Shown here: piece after piece, positions 1-11,050 of the stretch | Layout: each line of letters begins with the position of its first letter | How positions within the stretch are numbered: the first letter of the stretch is position 1 | Assembly: GCA_949126835.1 (NCBI GenBank) | Contig: OX421506.1 | Coordinates: 12,879,784-12,943,783, forward strand | Source of the DNA: Anisus vortex | Lineage: Eukaryota; Mollusca; Gastropoda; Planorbidae | Direction: 5' to 3' | DNA: 64,000 nucleotides | Notes under the pieces: model-generated | Told to the model about the DNA's origin: nothing | Seen by the model: only the letters and a program-made list of their open reading frames with translations | Database searches by the model: none | Program-made: the position numbers and the translations under genes

Positions 1-849
1 TATATATTAATATCTTCTCTACATGTTCCCTGCCTGCTCAAACCCTTTATCAGTTTGTTTTTAGTTTAGCTAGTCTTTCAGTCTTCTAAAAAAAAACGTC
101 AGATGCATTTTTCTCAAAACTGTAAACTTAGTCGGATGACATAGAACAAGATAATACTGCGGGAAGGACTAATATGTTATCTAGTTCTTTAAGCCAATGT
201 TATATCCAAAGTTATAAGCTACAGCTTCAGCTAAAAATAAATACCAAATGTCATTCTTCCTTTTCTTTTTTTATCACGTCAGGTATTTCTAACATTACAT
301 GTTTTTTACATTTCGATTTCAAATACAATTTTATCTACAAGAAGGTATAGAGACAAATGCTAGATATACTGATGTCATTTTGCGAAAAAGGGAGTAATTT
401 TTTTCCCCGCCTGCTTAGTTCAGTAAATTTATAATAAAAATGAGATTTCTTAATTGGTTCAAGAACCGAAAGTTTAGAAACCATTCACGTTAAGTGTAAT
501 TACACAGTGATTAACGTTAAAATGCTTCTTGGAAAGTTTAAGTTTTTTGGTGGGACGCAGAAGTTGCTATTAAAATGTCTCGCAGTAGCAAGCTCAAGTA
601 TAAGTTTCACTTGTACATCAAGCAGATGAGCGACGTGTGTAATTAGGTGTAGGAGGGGTAGAATGACATTAACACAAAACGAAAAAAAAAGAGGGGAGGT
701 GAGGAAATCGGCCATAGGAAGATTAAAGCTTTATTTGAACGTAACAAAGGTTTAAAAAACAAAGAAAACCTTAATCATAACGTTACTTATGGCATACTTT
801 GACTGCGCATTCACTAAGCAATACTTCTGTTCACTATTTGATCATAATC
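1..849. other. No gene recognised
   Basis: AT-rich sequence before the 12-bp array. Only short ORFs occur. It may be an intron or the upstream flank of PDE1; no promoter or exon could be supported. Confidence 0.6.
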
Positions 850-1341
850 TTCTGTCTTTTGTTCTGTCTTTTGTTCTGTCTTTTGTTCTGTCTTTTGTTC
901 TGTCTTTTGTTCTGTCTTTTGTTCTGTCTTTTGTTCTGTCTTTTGTTCTGTCTTTTGTTCTGTCTTTTGTTCTGTCTTTTGTTCTGTCTTTTGTTCTGTC
1001 TTTTGTTCTGTCTTTTGTTCTGTCTTTTGTTCTGTCTTTTGTTCTGTCTTTTGTTCTGTCTTTTGTTCTGTCTTTTGTTCTGTCTTTTGTTCTGTCTTTT
1101 GTTCTGTCTTTTGTTCTGTCTTTTGTTCTGTCTTTTGTTCTGTCTTTTGTTCTGTCTTTTGTTCTGTCTTTTGTTCTGTCTTTTGTTCTGTCTTTTGTTC
1201 TGTCTTTTGTTCTGTCTTTTGTTCTGTCTTTTGTTCTCTCTTTTGTTCTCTCTTTTGTTCTGTCTTTTGTTCTGTCTTTTGTTCTGTCTTTTGTTCTGTC
1301 TTTTGTTCTGTCTTTTGTTCTGTCTTTTGTTCTGTCTTTGT
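850..1341 (+). repeat. 12-bp tandem array, about 41 copies
   Basis: The unit is TTCTGTCTTTTG, repeated almost without variation; only a few units near 1236-1256 carry CTC for CTG. Because 12 is a multiple of three, it gives spurious reading frames (FVLS or LLFC repeats). The motif TATTTGATC..ATCTTCT occurs on both sides, so the array sits inside an older, longer duplication. Confidence 0.97.
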
Positions 1342-1888
1342 TCTCTATTTGATCTTATCTTCTCTCTTTGTTCTGTCTTTGTTAATTATTCAGTTCTGTC
1401 TTCGTTTAATACGAACGCCCCTCCCCCTTTATCACCTTCGGGACCACCCTACATTACAATTACACAGATTAGTTGCGTATTTAGCACACTGCATTATAAT
1501 ACATATAATATATAGGTCAAATTGGCATCAAAATATGAATCAATGAAAACCGCAATGGATGGAGGTCGAGAGCGGAATGTGCAGCTTCGGTTGAAAATAC
1601 TTCCGGAAATGCTCGTGTTTTCATTTTAAAAAAAGATGTCGGCGAAAGATTGCGTTTATATTAAAGCAGCTTTGTTGTTGTTTTTTTTAATTCAATATGT
1701 ATCATTTTTATATTTTGTATTTGATACATTTAATTTTTTAAAACTTTGTGAATGCGAAAATGATAGGTTACGTAAGCTTAATAGTCCAAATGCATTAAAT
1801 GGTTTTTGGCAGAAGATTATTACTCCTACGCTTATCCGTGGTCTGAGTCTAGTATTGCAATTTCGTTAGTGTTTTAAATGATGTTAAG

Positions 1889-2180
1889 TTATTGGTTTTC
1901 CTTGTTTAATCAGATAACCCAATCCATGCCGTATTCCAATCTGAAAGAAACAAATATCTATATACATTTAATTTGTTTTCACATAAGGGATAAGGAAATT
2001 GTTTTTGTCTTTATTTTTATCTGAGCTGTGCAATGGGTTGTTATTGGATTGCACTTTTAAATTAGAGATTAATGCCTTATGTATTATTACTACTTTACTC
2101 TTTGTCCTTCTGTCCTCTAGTGTTTCTAGGTCTAATGATTTAACTATTGGTGTTAGTCTTGTCTGAAATGAATATTAACT
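1889..2180 (+). repeat. Dispersed repeat, copy 1 (related to 42720-43000)
   Basis: Shares ordered blocks with 42720-43000: a CCATTCCATGCC-like block, a block about ATATGCATTTG / ATACATTTAATTTG, then TTATTACTACTTTACTCTTT...TCCTCTAGTGTTTCTAGGT and a GTTAGTCTTGTC-type block. Class unknown; it may be a LINE 3' part. It ends about 110 bp before PDE1 exon 1. Confidence 0.55.
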
Positions 2181-2293
2181 AGTTGTCATATTTATTATTA
2201 TCCTACTCACAATTATTATTATTATCATTATATTATCATTATGAAGCATATTATTAATATTATCATTTTTCCGTCACCTCCCCCAAATTGTAG

Positions 2294-2407
2294 ATTACGG
2301 AACCTCGCCAGACGTCTGGAGAAAGAAGACCTCAACAAGGAGGACATCAAAAAGAACCTTGAATATGCCGCCAACGTACTGGAGACGGTGTACATCGACG
2401 AAACGAG
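2294..2407 (+). CDS. PDE1: PDE1 exon 1 of the window: N-terminal regulatory segment
   Basis: Residues 1-37 plus the first two bases of Arg38. The peptide reads LRNLARRLEKEDLNKEDIKK, then NLEYAANVLETVYIDET, which matches the conserved segment just after the first calmodulin-binding helix of PDE1. The acceptor is ttgtag (2288-2293). The donor is GAG|gtaagt at 2408. The first base completes a codon begun in an exon outside the window. No start codon belongs here. The next exon is 31.5 kb away, but joining the two restores the family sequence (ETR-RLCEEDDELSE). Confidence 0.93.
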
Positions 2408-3376
2408 GTAAGTCCCGCCCTATTTATCGTTTACTTACCTCTTAAATACTTTTATTTTATCGTTTACTCTTTATTCATCGTCAAATTGTTATTAACGCCA
2501 TTATTTATTTTTTTGTTATTGGCAACTAATTTATTTATTTTTTTATTGGTTACCATCATATTGTAAAATTTACATCGGATGTTTTTTTAATTGATAAATT
2601 TGTTATTCGTTTACTATGCTTATGGACACATTTTCTTCAAAATACGTATTTATTGGTTACTTTGAACTGGCAGCTATTTTTATTGTTGTTTTTTTTAGCT
2701 ATTGACGCCATTTTATTATCCATTACTTTTTGTTTCTTTTTCATTGGCTACGTTTTTTTTTATAAACATCGTTTTCTCTTTATCGTTTACTTTGTAAGCT
2801 GTAACAATCTTCATTACTTTCTGTATGTTGTTACGACCGAGCGACCGAAAGTTGTTTTTTTTTTCGTCCACCGTGTTAACTGCTCGAGTGACTAAGACAC
2901 GGTAGGAATGGGAGCGGAGGAAATTAGAATGGTAATGAGAAGTGGCTATGTTTACAAAGTGATCCATTTGTCTTCTTCGTCTTTCGCAATTTACTGCAAG
3001 TCACTGGGAAAGCTATAAAAAAAACAACAACAGCAGCACAAAGTACGGGTTTTCCCTAAATTTCAACCTTTTTTTTTAGTTTTTGCTATTACTTTCGGTT
3101 CGGAAATTTCCATATGGGTGCTTTTAAATCCTGTAATGTTTAAGCTCTGTATCCATCCATTTATCTATCTATCTCTCTCATTCTCTCTTTCTCTGTCACG
3201 ATATGCATCTATCTCTCATTGCTTTTCTTATCTGTACACCCATCTTTATCTCCAGCTCGACATACATCCATTTCTCTCTTCGGTCTTTCTCACCCTCCAG
3301 CTTTCCAGCCGTCCATTAACCCATTCATCCATCAATCTATCTATGTATGCATCCATCCATCGGTCATCCATTCATC

Positions 3377-3378
3377 TG

Positions 3379-3443
<65 letters not shown>
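3377..3443 (+). repeat. (TCTA)n microsatellite
   Basis: A nearly perfect TCTA run of about 16 copies. It is preceded from 3150 by degenerate TCTC/ATCC-rich sequence of the same type. Confidence 0.95.
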
Positions 3444-5586
3444 TTGTCTGTCTTTCCTGTCTAAACTAATTCTTCAACAACAAAATACTAACAGCATAAA
3501 AGAATAAAATACATGACTGTTGCATGACAAGGAGTAAAAAATGGAAAATTCATAATAAAATAATAATTAATTGTAGGCCCTAACTTTTTCGTAAAATATT
3601 GTTTAATTATGTAACGATATGCTATTCTTTTTTTTAATGTTATTGCTCGAGTGCCTTCAAGCAAAAAGTAAAAAAAAAATATATTAGAAAGTTGTATGAA
3701 TTTTATTTTATTATTATGTTAGTGCTAGGGGCCGTAAACCGAAGGAATAAAACCAGCTATATTTTTATGTATAGTTTCCCCAGTCCATTTTACATATATA
3801 GATCAGTGCTTTTTACCCTAAATCTCAGCTATTTATATCTAAATAAATCTTTTTATCTTCATACGTTTTTCTTACGGTTGTTTCAGTTTCCATAACAGAA
3901 ATCATAGAACTCTGAAGATAGATTAATATTAATGTAGATAAAATAAGAAGAGATTTCTTATTACAATACTAGCATCTTGCCACTAACAGTTTGTTCTAAG
4001 GAAGTCTTCAAAAGCATACATACATTTATGTATAGTATCTAGAATGTACAATAAGTAAGACCATATAACATTCCTCTCCTGGCTAAGAACAATTCTATAA
4101 GTTCCAGCCGAGACGTTATCCTCGAACGTCACCATAGCTGCAGACATCGTCACCAAGCACGTGATACAATAGAGCGCTTCCCGCTTGAATGTCTCAGACC
4201 TACATTAACACTCTACAAACCCCAGGGAATGTGCAACAGGCGGCCAGCGGGCCACATCACGGGCAACGACGTTTTTTTTCCCTCACAGATTTTCAGACAA
4301 CCATCCATTATAATCATGCGAAGAAAAAATTCAGAACATCTGAGTCATCTTGTCATATCCCATAATTTTCACGGACTTCTACGACCCAAACGACGAAACA
4401 TGTAGTATAGCCCTTGCTTTATAACTACGCGAAACAGACATATGAATATGTTTGTCTGGCATTGACTGCAAGAGAACAAACAGTTGTTAAGTTTTGTTTG
4501 ACAGAAAAAGACAACAAAAATTTAGGACTTATTAAATCTTATTTGATCATTTGTATTTTTTTTTTAAAGTTGCCTTTTCTTTGGAATAGAATGTTTACAT
4601 ATTGTGTTCAGAATTTCAAAGATTCAACAACATTTTCAACGCAAACTAAAAATATATGCTTCAAACTGAAAATATATTTAAAACTCAAAATATGCTTTAA
4701 ACTCATATAACGCTTAGAACTTAAAATATGCTGCAAACTTATCAAAATATGCTACAAACTTAGGTTACTTCAAAACATTTTTATTTTAAAAAATAATCAT
4801 TTAACCTATTTGTCAATTAAATAAATAACAAATACATTGTTTTCGTTTTTACAAATACATATTTGATTTTCTTTTGTTTTTTATTTACGCCATTTCAAAT
4901 AAAACGTGCTAATATATGAGCGCCCGGTATATTTACCTTTTGCCTACAACACCACATCATCATATAACCTTACTCGAATCTCGTAATCCAACAACATCAA
5001 CAAATGCAAATATCCCCCCCCCCCCAAGACTAATAACACACCAAAATCTTACACCAACACACACACACACAATGATACTTGAATAAATATCAGACAAAGA
5101 TCTAGACTGTTTGACACTTCGCTTTGTTTTGACTTGTTTTTTATATCTACAGAAAAATTGTAACTTCTCCCTTCTGTGAAGTTTCCATAATTTTATACTT
5201 GCATTGATTTCACGAAACAAACCGAGGTATTAAAAAATAATATTATGTGTATAATAATATATGCATTACGGTCTTACCATATGTAATAGCGAGATGTATT
5301 TTTACACGTGAGTAAAACGAGATTTTGTTTTCTGTAGTCAGAACTTGTTGTGTATCTAATGTTTGTTCCTTGTTGTTGTTTTCATATTAATTATTACTTG
5401 TGTTTCTTAACCGCAGCAGTAAAATCTTTTAAAATGTCCCGTTTTTTAATGAATTTAGTTCAGTAAGATTTGAAAGACTTGTGTTTTAAAGTACATTTAA
5501 AAACAAATTGAATCTGCATTCAGACAGGATTACTCCAACCAAAAAAAAAAAGTTAAAGAGCGAATATTTTAAAAAAGTATTTTTGA

Positions 5587-5703
5587 CTGTTATTTCTTGT
5601 AATTTAGTTTTACTGTAATTTCTTGTAATTTAGTTTTACCGTAATTTTTTGTAATTTAATTTTACCGTCATTTCTTGTAATTTTAATTTTACTGTAATTT
5701 CTG
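5587..5703 (+). repeat. Short minisatellite, about 27-bp unit, four copies
   Basis: The unit is roughly ACTGTAATTTCTTGTAATTT followed by AGTTTT. Four copies with a few substitutions. Confidence 0.85.
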
Positions 5704-6109
5704 GTTATTTGAGTTAGAAAGAGTGCTAGAGAAATATATAGGTCGGGCCTGAAACTCAATTAGCAATGGATGTCGTTGGAACTGACGCCTCCTCACTTCC
5801 GGGAGGGGAATATCACTGATCTATATTAATCTTCAGATCAATGGCGTTGGTGGTTGTGGCATATATTATATTAATATTCTGAAACTAATTGGAAGACTCT
5901 AAATATTATATGATGGAGGTTTTGGATAAATAAATAAAGTATTCAGGAGAATAGTTATTTTTAAAAAAATGAGGACTTTGTAAAAGTAAGGAATAGAGCA
6001 AGTGACGTATAGATCTACATAAGTCTTTATTTTAATTTACTTTATAAGTATGGTGGGCGGTCTTTTGATATAGAGTTTAGCTTGCATTACTGCAAGCTAT
6101 CTTTGCTAC

Positions 6110-6325
6110 TGTCTTACTTAAGGTATTGATTTCTTTTACCATTGTTACATCAGTAATGCTTACTTTGGTATAGATAGATAAGTACTGATTAAGTTGGTAC
6201 TGTTACTTAAGTACTGATTAATTTGGTACTAATAGATTTGTCTTGCGTACTTTGGTACTGTTACATTAGCACTGCTTACTTTGGTAATGATAGATAAGTA
6301 TTACTTACATTAGTACTATGTACAC
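6110..6325 (+). repeat. Degenerate TACTTTGGTACTGTTA repeats
   Basis: Diverged repeats of phrases such as GCTTACTTTGGTA, GTTACTTAAGTACTGATTA and TAGATAAGTA. An old tandem region. Confidence 0.65.
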
Positions 6326-6597
6326 TTAATAGTGTATTTTTTATGGATACGGGAAAACCTTGGTAATTTTTTTTTAGTAAACTCCAATGTTTTTTAGAGC
6401 TGGTTACTTGAGTAACGGCAACATTATTACTGCTTCCTTAAGAGTGTTGATAACTACAAATTCACATGGTGTTGACTAGATTTCAGTTATTGCTTTCTTC
6501 AAGTCTATTTCTTCAAGTCTAGCTTATAAGCCTAGACAGCCCAGATGTCCACCATACTACAATAAAGAACAAATAGCTCTAATCTAGTACCTTAGAT

Positions 6598-6802
6598 CAG
6601 GGTCGGCAACGTTTTGAAACTAGTGTGCCAAAGCAGGATTTCTAATTCATTCAACGTGCCAACATCCTAAAAGTCACTCTTCCTACGGCACTCAATTTTG
6701 TAGAAGAAACTTGAATTGCCTTTTTTGGAGGTCTTCCGCGTGCGATTGGAAATCGTTCTGCTTGCCTAGTCTGGCACACATGCCGTCGGTTGCAGATCCC
6801 TG
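6598..6802 (+). mobile_element. hAT-type MITE with perfect 8-bp TSD
   Basis: 205 bp. The ends are CAGGGTCGGCAAC and GTTGCAGATCCCTG, imperfect inverted repeats of the CAGGGGTCGGCAAC type. The element is flanked by CCTTAGAT at 6590-6597 and again at 6803-6810. Eight-base duplications and CAGGG ends are typical of hAT transposons. No transposase. Related copies: 12580, 32931 (opposite orientation) and 57811. Confidence 0.9.
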
Positions 6803-7082
6803 CCTTAGATGATTCTGCCAGAATAGGTCTTTTTTTTTTAAGACACGGGGGCGCTTTTATGGGCATCCGCTTTCAGGGAAAAGAGGAAGCAAAGTGTTTT
6901 AGTCTCTGTACCTAAAAGAAATTTCGTTGGACTCCATAGGCATGTTAAAAAATGTGGGTTCGCCCCTGGCTTCTCCATTAAACCGTTCTGCAGAGTACGC
7001 CCCTTCCAACACCGGATTTCTATATGCTCACATTTTGTAACCACAATTTTTATAGAAAGTGAAAATGTTCAATATATTATCT

Positions 7083-7335
7083 ATAAATGAGGCACGGTGA
7101 TCTAACGTGCCGGAAGGCCCCTGGTTCGTAACCTGAAGGCTAGGATTTTATTCCCGGGTTCTGGAGTGTGACCCCCCCCCCCCCAACTCTAACATAGCTC
7201 AGGCGGGGTACATGACATTAGTTGAAAAAGTCAAAGGCATCTAGGCTTTGTGCTGGCTACGCAATTCTCTAGTACGTCGTTTCCACGGAAACACATAAAC
7301 GCTGCCTCGCAGGCTCTATGAATCAAACAGGTCTT
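7083..7335 (+). mobile_element. SINE family A copy, diverged
   Basis: tRNA-like head near 7083-7160 (CTGGTTCGTAACC as a decayed B box). The body has GGCGGGGTACATGACATTAG and TTGTGCTGGCTACGCAAT, phrases shared with the SINEs at 43225 and 44049. A poly-C run interrupts it. Confidence 0.65.
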
Positions 7336-8459
7336 ACGAGGATACTTTACTACCATGTCTGTGTAAATATATTTTCACTACAGTTATTTAGTTAAAAAAA
7401 TCTCCACACATTTGATTACATTTGTTCAAGCTTTTCTATTGCCAATGAAGCCTATTATACTCGGATAGGGCATTCACCCGATCAAACAATGACGAAAATC
7501 AATATACTATTATGGGATACTTTGTAGAGATAACCTTTTTTTAGAGTTCGTTCAATTTTTTATCGAACGTAAAACTCAAGTCTAAGTATTTCTTTATTAT
7601 ATTATCTTGAAATATTTTCTTTAGGACATTTTTTAAGGCCACAATAAATAGAGCCTTTGTTAAAGAAAAAAGATAACGTGATGCGCATTTTAATAAAGAC
7701 TAAAAATGTTTTTTTAGAACATTTATAATAAATTTGATAACATTTTCATAAAATACAGAAGCGTTAGTCACAAAAAGCATTTGTAATACAAATCGAGGGA
7801 TGAAAATTTCATTGAAATAATACAAACAAATTGCAAGAGATTTTTCTTGCCCTCCTACTTCTGAGTTCTTACTTAGCTGATTGAATTGAAAACCTCATCT
7901 CATAGGCTTTTGTTTTTATTTGTTTTTACTGGTGGGGAGTTAAGATTTCTTCAAATATATATATATATATACGTTCTTCCCCCACATTCCAGCGTATCAT
8001 GGCACAAAGCCTTGTCTTCTATGCTACAGTACGCTTCATGTCTTCAAAGTGTCTGTGTCTCCATTCGTTTGTCTGTCTGCCTGATCCTGCCTGTGTTTTT
8101 TTTTTAAAGAGAAGAGACCACGTGAATATCTTGAAACGTTCCTCTTCATGTACTTTTTTTTTTATTAAACAAATAAAAAATCATCCATCTATATACATGA
8201 ACCGTTTCCGGGTCACGTATAGACCAAATCCTAGAAGTCACTTCCGTTAAGTACCAGTAGCTCATTGCGGGCCATGTTTCGGGTCCAAAACCGGTGCAGT
8301 CTCTTATTCTTCTTCCCAACCCTCCCCCCCCCCCCCCACACACAAACCACACAAGAAATAAAGAAGAAATGAAGATCGAATATAATCCATAAAGAAATGG
8401 TTCGCTTTCACTCCTGACCCTTTCGTCATCATGTGACGTAGTGCTTTGTGTCCAATTTC

Positions 8460-8560
8460 AAGTAGTCGAGTGGCAGAATAGTTAGAGCACCGAGGGGTCA
8501 GATGGGACCTGGGTTCATATCTAGACAACACGATTCTGCTTACCTTGCAAACAAAAATAA
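8460..8560 (+). repeat. tRNA-like SINE head (unassigned)
   Basis: AGTCGAGTGGCAGAATAG followed about 35 bp later by CTGGGTTCATATCTAG resembles A and B boxes of a tRNA-derived SINE. The remainder does not match the other families here. Not a functional tRNA: the cloverleaf does not close. A second head-like block (GGAGTTCAAGTCTCC) lies at about 8920-8936. Confidence 0.4.
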
Positions 8561-9109
8561 AATAATTCCAGTAAGAGTGAAGACTAAGGAGAAGAGAAAA
8601 GACCAATCGTGAGTTTAGCAGCACGTGCATTCAGTAAAGGGGGGGGGGGAGAGTTAAGCCCTGTCCATCATTCTTGTAGTTCCAGAGCTAAAAAAAGAAA
8701 AGATGTCGTCAGTGTTGACAATGTATAAAGAATGGAACCCTTGGAACACTGGAACCCTTGGAACCAGATATCTTAGGCCTCAAAGAGGTTTCCGCCGAGT
8801 GTGAAAATAATGTAGACCCTCCCGTAAAAATGTTGATAGTCCCCCGCCTTCTTTCTCCCCTACTTGAGTTCTTATCCAGGGCCGTAAGTGATTAATCCTC
8901 TCAGCTCTAAGTCCAAACGGAGTTCAAGTCTCCCTGCCCTACCACAGTGAACAAAACATTTGACTCTCTTATCACTTAAGTTCATTTATCAGAACAGAAA
9001 CATCACAAATCGTTATTGCCACAAGAAACGGAAAGGTTAGTAAAGAAGAGTTTCATCAAGTATCACGTAAACTAAGACGAAGGTTAAACATTAATAATAC
9101 ATGAGTAAG

Positions 9110-9360
9110 GAAAGCATCCCGTCCGACCAATTTGATCCGTGGGGCCGGTGAAAGTTCACCAGTTTCCACAGCATACTAGGGGATTGTGTGGGCCCTTGCA
9201 CAATGCCAAGCCGCCTTTACTTTACCAGAACTAAAGTCCGGTACACATCAGAGCTGGAGAGACTCTAAGGACACCCTCGAGTCCTAGCCTTCACCAGGAT
9301 TTGGACCCAGGACCTTCGGTACGCCAGTCTAACGCGCTGCCGGCTCGGCCAACGTGCACC
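9110..9360 (-). mobile_element. SINE family A copy
   Basis: Reverse orientation. The tRNA-like head is at 9360-9285 (on the minus strand TTGGCCGAGCCGG... and GGGTCCAAATCC as A and B boxes). The body has the family phrases for AATGCCAAGCCGCCTTTACT and GGGGCCGGTGAA. Directly next to the MITE at 9376. Confidence 0.85.
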
Positions 9361-9375
9361 ATTACTCAGCTACTA

Positions 9376-10080
9376 CCACTGATCTATAAAAAGAATGGAT
9401 TGCGTCTTCTTAATAAATTGGTTTGAACAAAGTGAAGACAGGGAAATCTAATAATGTAAACCACACTTATCGATATAAAAAAAAATTGTGTCTAAAACTG
9501 ATCTATAAATAGATCGGAACGGAATCTATGTTGCTTCCGTTTTACACAATATATATATGAATTGTTGCTGTCAAGCGTCTGAATTTGTATTAATAATATA
9601 AAACTAACAATAATACGATCCAATGGAACAAAAAGAAAACAAATACCTAATAATAAAAAAAGTTAATAATAAAAAAATGTGGACAGCAATATTGCGCAGT
9701 ACAGGAAAACCCGGGCCCGAAACACGCTTAATGTGAAAGCATTTCAAAGGGACATAGTTCGGAAATGGCGCCCGTTTTATAACCTTAGAATACGGTGATT
9801 AGTAATAGGTCTAAGTTTATTAAAAAAAAAAAAAATTAACGAATTAAGCAATATTGTTGTTAAAATAAACATTTCTTTTGGAAGACGTTTCCAATTTATA
9901 CATTTAACTTTTAAACCGATTAGTCAAACGGCTTAGGAGACTATTGAGCAGAAACAAACATCTAAATAAATAAACAAACTCACGGTAAATATATTGATCA
10001 GTGACAGTAGGAAAAAATGGCGGAAATTTCTTCAAGAATGTTACTTCCGAGCCTAATCCATTCTTTTTATAGATCAGTGG
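9376..10080. mobile_element. 705-bp element with 26-bp perfect terminal inverted repeats
   Basis: The left end starts CCACTGATCTATAAAAAGAA and the right end (10055-10080) is its exact reverse complement over 26 bp. CTACTA occurs immediately before (9370-9375) and after (10081-10086), a likely 6-bp target duplication. The interior is AT-rich with no ORF. Superfamily not assigned. End-like sequences also occur at 35068-35104 and 47079-47551. Confidence 0.85.
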
Positions 10081-10870
10081 CTACTACATACTCAAAATCT
10101 TTGTGGAAATGAAGTTCACGCCTAATATTAGGCCTGTCTATTAAGTATGTGTTCATCTATATTCTATATAAAGCTAATGGGAATCCAGCGCCTTTTGGAA
10201 TTCGAGACCTTATAGTTTCTATTATCAAAGTTAAATGCATTATTTATAAGAAATGGCGCTCTGTTTAGAACTTTAGCATATCATACGGTGATTAGTAATA
10301 GGCCTATCCTATATTAACTATGTTTATTTCTTATTTTTTTTAAATTAACAAATTAACTCAATAATTACCATGGTATTTTCCGTGGTATGGCCAGCCCATT
10401 TTCATGACCTATTTTATTTACATAGGCCCAATGCAATTAAAACTTTTATTTACAGTTTTTATTATGAATGAAGCCCTAAGAAGTGTTACATATCAAAATA
10501 ATAAATAAGCAGAAATAAAAGCGTATCTACAATATGCCAATATAACATTTTTAAATTCTAGAATAATTGTGAAAGTAAAGGTGAAAGTAAGAATGTTGTT
10601 TTAGAAACAACAACAAACCAATACGAAATATTCAACTTACAGAAAATAATAATCCAAATAAAACAGAAACTTTGCAATCCTATTCAGAATTCTATTAGAA
10701 ACACTTGCTTTAAATTTCGTTAATTTTTGTTTACAAATAACAAAGATACACACAAAAAACGAAACGCAAGTACGGTAAGAATACTGAGGAGGGGGGGGGG
10801 GGGAAATGGAAAATTAAACCAGACATCACAAAAGAATTACTTTTGAGCACAAAAAACTATTTTATTGTTA

Positions 10871-11050
10871 AGCCGGCTGGTCCAGCGGTTAGTTCACCGG
10901 ACTTTAAACCAAAAACAAACTGACATTATGCGGGTTCTATCCCTGCCACAGATCTCTGTCGCCCTGCAGGAGTTTTGGGCCTAGTGGACGTAATAATATT
11001 CTATCTAGAAGGAACGTCTGCAAACGTATAAGATAAGGTTGATGGTAAGA
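10871..11050 (+). mobile_element. SINE family B copy with LINE-like 3' end
   Basis: The head AAGCCGGCTGGTCCAGCGGT and GCGGGTTCTATCCC give good A and B boxes. It continues CTGCAGGAGTTTTGGGCCTA and ends GGAACGTCTGCAAACGTATA then AGATAAG, the same end as the LINE tails at 13460 and 28460. The other copies are at 19665 (without this end) and 35290. Confidence 0.8.

Noticed and set aside
789..1515. Long ORFs of FVLS or LLFC repeats
   Set aside because: They arise from a 12-bp tandem array without stops and have no coding signature outside it.
4960..5220. 86-residue minus-strand ORF
   Set aside because: Contains translated poly-C and CA microsatellites; no coding support.
10871..10950. Functional tRNA genes at SINE heads (also 9285, 19740, 43260, 44060, 57130)
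   Set aside because: They keep A- and B-box-like motifs, but acceptor and anticodon stems do not pair, and each continues into a SINE body.
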